From Paulownia fortunei (lineage: Eukaryota; Streptophyta; Magnoliopsida; Lamiales; Paulowniaceae): a stretch of DNA of 64,000 nucleotides. Where the stretch lies: contig CM033121.1 in assembly GCA_019321725.1 (NCBI GenBank), positions 17,129,723-17,193,722 on the forward strand. Reading direction: 5' to 3'. The notes beneath the pieces are model-generated. The model made no database searches, was not told the DNA's origin, and saw nothing but the letters and a program-made list of their open reading frames with translations. Shown in pieces: positions 56,726 to 64,000 of the stretch (positions within the stretch are counted from its first letter, which is position 1; the number at the start of each line of letters is the position of its first letter). A program made the position numbers and the translations under genes.

Positions 56726-58978
56726 TGCCCAATTCTCAATCCTCTCCTACATAGCCAATAATAAGTATTTTTCATAAATATGCATCTAATACATACGCAT
56801 TATCGGATTATGGCATATAAATAACATTATTGCACGAACATGAATAATTGTTACTATATGCTCCAGTTATGCTTTAACATACATTAGTACATGAAATATG
56901 AGATCAAACTTTTATTTCTTGATTTAACATATTGCTTAAGTGCCTTTTTGCAATGAAAAACTCGGTATCTCGGTTAAGGAAGATTGATGTGTTGAATGGC
57001 TATGAAATGAATTATTTATATTGCTCCATACTAGTTATATTCTAAAGTGATTAGTTTCCTAAATATTTACTTGAAATATGTTACATTTGGTTAAGAACTA
57101 AAAATATGCAAAATGATGCCATTTAATTGGTTGGTTAACTAGGTTGTATGGAATCATTCCAAACCCCTATAACACCAAAGCATAATTTTTGTCATCTCCT
57201 TAGCCCATGAACGTGGCTTTTGGCATGAGAAGACACCAAGCATGATGCAATCAATCATCACCCTCCACTTACCTCTCTTTGAAAGGTCAAAGAAATCATT
57301 TTCATCCATATTTCTTGTGGAAGTACCTCAAAAATGACCAGACCTTATTCTCCTAAGTTTTTCCCAAATTTCTACACTCTCATACTCACAAAAATTGGAT
57401 TCAATCCATAGGAATCCATAGAACGCAAACTAGAATAAGTTTCCACCTTTTTAAGCTTGAAAACCGTTGATTTTGAAGCTTAATTCCAACTTAATCAAGG
57501 TATATTCTTTTTCAATGTTTCTTATGATGAATTTGTAGTATGTTTTATGGTTACATGTTTTATTATGTTTTTGTATGATTGAAAACTTAAGTAGGTTACA
57601 CTTGAAGTCAAAACCAAGCTAGTTAAGCTAGTTTTTAGCAAAATTGATAGTCTTGTGAAATATGTTTAATTTACTTATTTCTATTAATTTTGTAATACTT
57701 ATATTGTGTTTTAAGGTGCCTACAAATGATTGTTAACAATAGCAATTAGTTTACTTAATTAAAGGTTAGAATCAATTTAAGTTAGAACCAAGTTTATGTC
57801 ATTTTAATTCGGATTGTGTTCATATTTTGTGGGCTGCCCTATTAATTGTGTTTGAATTATTAGTTATTTAATGTCTGCCCTAATGTTTAATGTCTTGAAT
57901 TAGGAGTATGCATTGTTTTTAATGTTATATAATTGATATGAAATTGTTTACAAAAGATTGAAAAGTGTATATGATTTTAATTAGAATAGACTAAATGATT
58001 TATAAAAAGGATATTAAATGGTACATGATTTGATTTTGTTAGGCCTTTAACATATTCTATCTTCCAAAGAGATTGACCTTTTCACTTTGCACAAAGTGGA
58101 CTTGAGGTAAGTTGAAGCTTTCATTTGCTGTACCACAAGAATTATATAATGTTGTTCATATTTTAATGTGATTGGTATTGTTTGTAAAATGATGTAATGT
58201 TTGATGCATTTATGGTTTATGAAGCATGATACTATTAAGGATATAATGAGGTTTTTGAAAAGGAAGTATGGTACTTGATTGATGATTGGGTAGACAAAGG
58301 ATGCCGGAGGGACCGACGTACCCAACAAATGGTGGCAAATACTTGAGGTTGAAAAACCGATATAGAAAAGCCACAATGAATAAGATAGAATACACCTAAT
58401 ACCTAAGGTTGAAAGACTAAGTATGGAAACCCTGTATTATTTCTCTTATTGGCCAATCATTATAAACAGGTTCCGAAAACCGCGGTCTATCACTATTAGT
58501 TAGGTACAACACTTCAAGGGCCCTAAAGAATGATTTATAAATGAAAGTTATTAAGTAGAAAAATATATTTAATGATTTATGAGATGTGCATATATGTTTT
58601 TTATTATTGCATCAGTTTCACCTTACTGAACATTTAGCTTATTAGATTCATGTGATGCAGGTGGAAATGTACAGGTTTAGAGGTTGACTGAGTCTCTAAA
58701 GCGGCCAGACAGAGATTTGTTCATATGCCATGCTTCGAACTATTTTATAGTTTATTTTGAAAACTTCGTTTTGTTTTTAATAAGCCGCTCTGTTATGGTT
58801 TTGTAAACAGATGTACTATGTATATGGTGTGTTTTAAACGATTCAAGTTCTTTCTCTTATAGCTAAAAGTGAGAACTTTTATTAAAACCATAACTCTAAT
58901 ATTGATGAAAAATTAACATTTCTTGACTTAACTGTATCAGCTTGTTTAGGCTCTACAGTTAGATTAAGGGGTGTTACA
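56721..58978 (+). repeat. element B 3' LTR
   Basis: 2258 bp, TGTAATGCCC to GGGGTGTTACA. Aligns along its whole length with 49798-52079, with small indels (for example a 17-bp-scale difference near 57900). Followed by GTTTT and the resumed Athila integrase. Confidence 0.97.
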
Positions 58979-58983
58979 GTTTT

Positions 58984-59193
58984 ATTGTTTAGCTCACGAT
59001 TATGTTTGTTTCCACATAAGCTTCAATCGAGGTGGTACAAACCATTCACAATTATTCAAGTGTTTCCACATGGTATTGTTGAGGTTCAAGATAATGATCG
59101 AAAATTCAAGGTGAATGGACAAAGGCTCAAGGTGTACATTAAAGGTGTTAGAAGTCCACTATCTCCTTGGCATGCCCAACTTGACGAGTTGTA
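58984..59193 (+). pseudogene. Athila integrase C-terminus (resumed)
   Basis: Continues the frame broken at 49797: LFSSRLCLFPHKLQSRWYKP, FTIIQVFPHGIVEVQDNDRK and FKVNGQRLKVYIK. This is the typical Athila end, a GPF-like module followed by VNGQRLK. The stop at 59192-59194 is followed within 40 bp by CTTGGGAGGCAAACCAAG, the post-pol phrase also seen inverted at 28108-28135. Confidence 0.9.
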
Positions 59194-59989
59194 GAGACAA
59201 TCAGGCAGAAGACTAAAAATCAAGCACTTCTTGGGAGGCAAACCAAGTGTTTTGTTTTTCTTTTTTTATATATTTCTTTTTCATTATTATTTTTTGCAAT
59301 TAACAGCCCCCACCCCTTCTCGTTTCTTCATTTCATTCACCCACCCCCTATTTTTCTCAAGTCTAACACCCTATCCCCTATTCTCTTACTACCCCATGCT
59401 CCACACTCTTCAATTCTAAACCCTTACTCCTATTTTGTACTCATTCACCCATTCATTTCTTTTGTTTTATGAGTAGGTGTTTTCAAAGGTTTAGATTTAT
59501 TTTTTTACCCAAATCAATTAAAGTAAGGGCAAACCTCCCTAAGTGACAAATTTTAGTGTGTTTGGTTAAAGCCTTTTGCATGAATTTAATAACTATTGGG
59601 TGAATTATTGGTTGAGTGGTTGTTATTGAGAATTTTGGGGTATTGGTTCTCTAATGATAGCAAGACAATGGGAGTTTTTCTCCACGTCCGCCAGCTATTT
59701 GATAAAAGGCCAGTGAGAAATTATTACACTTGTTTCTTCATTTGGGGCTTGTTACCCAAGAGTAGTTTGGTGTTTGATTGTTTGGTGTTGCTTGGAGTAG
59801 ATTCTGTGACAAAATATATTAGCTTTGGTTGTTCTTTGCATATTTGAGTTAACTTGGGATTTGGTTCCCAAGAAGCCAAAGACCACCACTTTTACTTCTG
59901 CTTCTACTTTAGTCTTCCCCCAATTTGATAAGTAGAAGTTCTTAAATATTACTACCCCTCGACATTATCTCAATCACATCATCAAATAT
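59194..59989 (+). other. Athila spacer between pol and the third ORF
   Basis: T- and C-rich spacer (CCCCACCCCTTC and similar, 59308-59400) without conserved coding text. Short hydrophobic frames at 59231-59419 and 59596-59847 have no recognisable motif. Confidence 0.5.
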
Positions 59990-60770
59990 AATTTAATTCT
60001 AGAAAGAGGCATCAACACTACTAAAGCACCTACCCCCAAAATCAATGGCAAACGAGGTTGGCAAGAATTTACTCAGTAGCCCATTGATGCGGTGGTGCCT
60101 TTGGTTCAAGAATTCTACACTAATGCTACCATGCATGAGGGATTTCAGGTGTATATGCGAGGAAAATAGGTCCATTTTGATTGCTCGGCTATCAATTAGT
60201 TTTATGGTCTCCTGATTATTGACGATGATAGCTACTTTACTTATAAGAGCACTAAGGTTAATCTTGATGAGATTATTTGTACACTCACTCATCCGGGAGT
60301 ACAATGGACTATAAAGGGTGAAACAATGATCGCTTTGAGTTTTAGTCATTTATACTAATCCTTCAAGGGTTAGAACAGCTTCATTGGGGCAAAGCTCATG
60401 CCCATAACTCCCTTGAGTGACATTATAAATGAGAGGGGCATATTACTCTTTGCCATCATTACAGGCAAATCGATAGATGTGGGAAGCATTATCCAGCAGT
60501 TCATTGTGCATTCTATAAAGTCCTCCACCACCGGGGACCTTGGACATTCTTCACTTATCACAACCCTTTGCTAAATAACTGGCGTTACTTGTAGCCCACA
60601 TGAAGTGCGTTTCCTCCCAAAGCTATCATCAACTATGCCATCATAGAGAGTTACACGACTCAGCATGCTCATGATATAGCTAGATCCTTATAACAGCATT
60701 ACCCCCTTGTCAACTATCTATGTTGATCGCCTCACCGCTTTAGAGCAGGATTCTTGATGACTGAACTTAA
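59990..60770 (+). pseudogene. Athila third ORF, plant transposon protein-like
   Basis: Readable on the plus strand with stops: RGWQEFTQ, stop, PIDAVVPLVQEFYTNA (60055-60125), HEGFQVYMRGK (60132-60165), LIIDDDSYFTY (60210-60245), LTHPGVQWTIKGE (60290-60325), FIGAKLMPITPLSDIINERG and ILLFAIITGKSIDVGSIIQQ (60380-60500), then LGHSSLITTLC. The pattern EFY.N...V.VRG, PG..W, ..A.LMP and R..LLYAI..G..INVG is what I remember for the putative plant transposon protein domain (Transposase_32) found downstream of pol in Athila-like elements. Its function is unknown. It is broken by at least five stops. Confidence 0.7.
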
Positions 60771-62787
60771 CATTTCAAACCCTAAGCACTGACTTTCAAA
60801 CTATGCCACATTTCACACTTTTCAAGAGGGAGTCACCTTCGTCATTGAGCAGGCATTCACTCAGTTTGGAGCTAGTATTCCTGTCCCTACTCCACCACCT
60901 GAACCAAAGTTTCCCCCTCAACCACCTGCGCCCTCCCCAGCTAATGAGGAGACGGAGGGATTGAGCACCCCCTTTCTTCAAGGAAGTTTTCTCCACTTTT
61001 TTTGCTATTTTTCACATTGAGGACAATGTTCATTTCAAGTTTAGGTGTATTTGATTATGTTTTTCTGTTTATGTTGTTTACTTTAGGTACTTTAGGTTTT
61101 GAGTCTAAGTTAAGTTGTTTAATCTAGGTTGTTTATGCAGTTTAAAAAAGAAAAAAACCTTAGTTAGAAGTGATGATTATGATTGAACACCTAAAGCCAA
61201 TAATGAGAATTTGATCTTATCTGTTTATAGCTTTTGGAAATTGATGAATGTTGTGTTTATGTATGTGCTCGAATCTTGTGCTATTTTTACATCTCTTGTA
61301 AATTATTTGACATATTGAACACGTAGCTTTTTGAACACTTGTTTTTTTTGCCTACTTAGAGAAAGTTTATGTGAACTCAATAATTTTAGTAATCTCATAA
61401 AATTCTAGAACATGTTTGATTGTCAATCGAGGTGAAATCCTAGGCTACATAATATTATAGAAGTGATTTAGGCTATTTTTTGGACCATTTGAGCCTTTTA
61501 AGCTATCTTATTTATGATGCATAATTCCTAATGTCCCTCGTTGATAAGTTAGTTTAATACCAACAATTTATGTGCCTTTTGATTAACAATTTCATTTATT
61601 TTCAAGTGTTTATATTACTTTTTATGTCTTTAGTTTGAAATCTTTTGAATAATGGCAAAATGAGAAAAAAATGGAAAGAAACAACAGCTTGGTTGAAATT
61701 TTGAAAGAACAAGCATTGTGCTACTGATGGTAGTGTTTGTATTTCAATCATAAGTCTTTGCTCCAATATCATATTAACTTTATTCTTAATCCATTGGAAA
61801 GCCAAGAGATAGATCTACAAACTTTTATGTTCCACAAAATCCAATTCCTTCGATTTCATTGAGAAAAATTGAGTTCAAGAGTCAATACTACACTGAAACT
61901 TTCTGCTATGACACATATTGACATTTTAGGCATAACTCTTTGCAAAGAAGTCATGTTGAGATGATTCATGATATATAGAAAGCTGAGAGATAAGACTACA
62001 ATTATTATGAAGACATAAAAATCCAGTTTGGCCTCAAAGATGGTGAAAAATTGGTTGAAACAGGATGCAGGTGCTGTAGAAGTTGGTTTGCACAGAATGT
62101 ACAGCGCCTAGGTACCGCCATATGGATAAAAGGGGCAAAATGGACTTTCTTCTCTCTTGGAGACATCTCCCATCTGATTTTAAAGATACCAAGGAGCCTC
62201 CAAAGGCATTTTTGGATAGAAGAAGGGCTGGACGAGAGAAGGTATTCTGGATAGAGAGAGGCATGCTGGTCAGAGAGAGCCATTCTCTTCAACCATTCCT
62301 CTCACTTCACAAATTTGTGAACAATTTTCATGTTCTTTCTTTGTACTTTTTGAAGTTATATTCATACAAGATGAACTAAATTTTTCATTCTAAAGGATGA
62401 TGTAATCTTATTTGATCCTATATTTTGAATTTCAAACAATATTAGTTCAAGTTATTAATCTTGTTTGTGTTATCTTGCTTAGTATTGTATGTTGATAATT
62501 TGGCCATTAATTAAGATTGTTGATGTATGAGACTCGATACTCGAGAGAAGAAAGATTATACATGATCATAAGGATAACACAACCTAGGAATCATAGAGTT
62601 GAGAAACTTATGAAACATTTGAAGTTTTGAAGAAGAATTCATTGAACTTTTTTAGAGTTTTATTCTTGAGTTTTTATAAAGATATTAAAATTTATGTTGG
62701 AACTCACAGTCAATTCGGCACTCAAGATAGGGAATTGATAAGCTTAGGATTTCTGAACTTACATATGTTGTTGACTTGAATTGGTAT
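60771..62787 (+). other. Athila 3' region and probable 3' LTR start
   Basis: 60771-61020 is a proline-rich tail (PVPTPPPEPKFPPQPPAPSP at about 60880-60940). ATTGAGGACAATGTTCATTTCAAGTTTAGG at 61017-61046 is the post-ORF phrase of such elements. The rest is AT-rich without coding text, and 61380-61480 resembles 24540-24680 inverted. An LTR probably starts somewhere in 61500-62000, but no partner exists in the window to define it. ACAGCGCCTAGGTACCG at 62101 is a CpG-richer patch. Open frames at 62005-62379 overlap on both strands and are not accepted. Confidence 0.5.
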
Positions 62788-64000
62788 CGTAATGCCCAAT
62801 TCTCTCCTACATAGCTAATAATAAGTATCTTGCATGAATATGCATCTAATCACTGTGCATTATCGAATTATAGCATACAAATAGTATGATTGCATGAACA
62901 TGAGTAATTGTTATTATATGCTCTAGTTATGATTTAACATGCATTAGTTCATGAAATATGAGATCAATCTTTTGTTTCTTGATTTAACATATTCCTTAAG
63001 TGCCTTTTTGTAGTGAAAAACTCGATATCTCGGTTAAGGAAGATTGATGTATTGAATGACCATGAAATAAATTATTCGTATTGCTCCATACTTGTTACAT
63101 TATAAAGTGATTATTTGCCTAAATATTTGCTTTAAATATGTTACATTAGGCTAATAACTAAAAGTATGCAAAATGGTGCAATTTGATTGGTTGGTTGATT
63201 AGATTGCATGAAATCATTCTAAACTACATTGTACTTGATTATAATACCAAAGCATTATTTTTTGTCATCTCCCTAGCCCATAAACATGGCTTTGGCATGA
63301 GAAGACACCAAGCATGATGCAACCAATCATCACCCTCCGCTTACTTCTCTTTGAAATGCCAAACAAGTCATTTTTAGCCATGTTTTCTAGTGGAAGCTCC
63401 TAAAAAATGACCAACCTTCTTATCCAAAGTTTCTCCCAAACTTCTACACTCTCTTACTCACAAAAATTAAATTCAATCTATAGAAATCCATAGAACACAA
63501 AATATAACAAGTTTTCACCTTTTCAAGCTTGAAAAACATTGATTTTGGAGTTTAATTCTAATCTAATCAAGGTATATTATTTTTCAATGTTTCTTTTTAT
63601 GAATTTATGGTATCTTGGATAGTTATATATTTTAGTATCTTTTTGTATGATTGAAAACTTAATTGGGTAAAACTTGAAACCAAAACCAAGGTAGTTAAGC
63701 TAGTTTCTAACAAAATTGATAGTCTTGTGAAATATGATTAATTTACTTATTTCAATTAATCTGGTAATGCTTATATTGTATTTGGAAGTTCCTGTGAATG
63801 ATTGAAAATAATAGCAATTAGTTTTCTTAATTGAAGGTTATAATCAATTTAAGTTAAAACTGAGTTTACGTCATGTTAATTTGAATTGTGTACATTTTTT
63901 AGGAGCTGCCCTAATAAATTATGTTTGAATTATTAGTTATTTAATGGCTTCCCTAATGTTTAATGTCTTGAATTAGTAGTAAAATATGGAGTATGCATTG
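62788..64000 (+). repeat. gypsy family B LTR, cut by window edge
   Basis: Starts CGTAATGCCC (terminal TG changed to CG) and follows 49798-51020 to the end of the window. It lacks a short CAATTCT repeat unit near the start and is more diverged than the element B pair, so it is an older insertion. It lies inside the 3' end of the Athila element. Whether it is solo or a 5' LTR cannot be seen. Confidence 0.88.

Larger units (their letters stand above)
49798..58978 (+). mobile_element. gypsy element B, Tekay/Del type, TSD GTTTT
   Basis: A 9181-bp Ty3/gypsy element with both LTRs, PBS, gag-pol with chromodomain-type end, and PPT. The 5-bp target duplication GTTTT is perfect (49793-49797 and 58979-58983). 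Over the first about 250 bp the LTRs differ at about 12 positions by eye, near 95 percent identity. It is inserted in the Athila integrase. Gag and pol share one frame from 52281 to about 54590, then shift once, and again near 56570. Numerous stop codons make it defective. Confidence 0.96.
47271..62787 (+). mobile_element. Athila-type gypsy element, plus strand, 5' truncated, split by element B
   Basis: A plus-strand Athila-like element with RT, RNase H and integrase in 47271-49797, the integrase end at 58984-59193, a third ORF (about 59990-60770) and a 3' region. The 5' LTR, gag and protease are missing on the left, where an inverted B LTR abuts. Element B (49798-58978) sits inside the integrase with the GTTTT duplication. 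A further B LTR begins at 62788 in its 3' end. All frames are broken. Confidence 0.85.

Noticed and set aside
58047..58376. 109-codon minus-strand frame in the element B 3' LTR (also 51186-51476)
   Set aside because: The frame is antisense to LTR sequence. Although present in both LTRs, that follows from LTR identity, and it has no recognisable motif.
62005..62379. Overlapping frames on both strands near the right end
   Set aside because: They occupy all three or more frames over the same DNA, none has a known motif, and the region fits Athila 3' or LTR DNA.

Overview
This window looks like repeat-rich intergenic (heterochromatin-type) DNA from a flowering plant nuclear genome. It is AT-rich and contains a 100-base run of N (assembly gap). 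Almost everything recognisable is decayed LTR retrotransposon sequence: Ty1/copia, and Ty3/gypsy of the Tekay/Del, Athila and Tat types. There is also one candidate Mutator-like element. I found no intact host gene, tRNA, rRNA or CRISPR array. All retroelement reading frames are broken, so none should encode a working protein. Lineage names come from recognising protein motifs by eye, not from a search. The species cannot be named from this sequence.

Left third (about 1-23265): a nested stack of one copia LTR family, here called A, with LTRs of about 2.2 kb that start TGTTAG and end CCCAACA. A plus-strand A LTR (2851-3501, resuming at 22833) was split by a minus-strand copia element, A2 (3502-22832). 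A2 was then split by a plus-strand copia element, A1 (3944-11433, duplication TTTAG), and by a solo LTR of gypsy family C (16477-19352, duplication TTTTA). PBS, PPT, LTR ends and target-site duplications were checked base by base.

Middle (23266-41184): a minus-strand Athila-type element with gag-protease but most of pol deleted, itself split by a second solo C LTR (24742-27544, TGCTA/TGCCA). Next come two degenerate minisatellites and the gag-protease end of a minus-strand Tat-type element with a 333-bp LTR. A roughly 2-kb element with Mutator-like inverted ends (37999-39997) and unassigned AT-rich DNA follow, up to the gap.

Right third (41285-64000): a truncated family C gypsy element (LTR, PBS, gag, protease, start of RT) is fused at about 45515 to an inverted LTR piece of gypsy family B. 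That piece abuts the RT of a plus-strand Athila-type element. The Athila integrase is split at 49797/58984 by a nearly full-length Tekay-like element B (49798-58978, duplication GTTTT). B has the best-preserved gag-pol and the most similar LTR pair, so it is among the youngest insertions. Beyond the Athila integrase lie a decayed third ORF and a 3' region, and another B LTR begins at 62788 and leaves the window.

The functional logic is that of transposons only: each element carries, or once carried, gag, protease, RT, RNase H and integrase plus the LTR, PBS and PPT signals. The history is repeated insertion, LTR-LTR recombination to solo LTRs, deletion, filler repair and C-to-T type decay.
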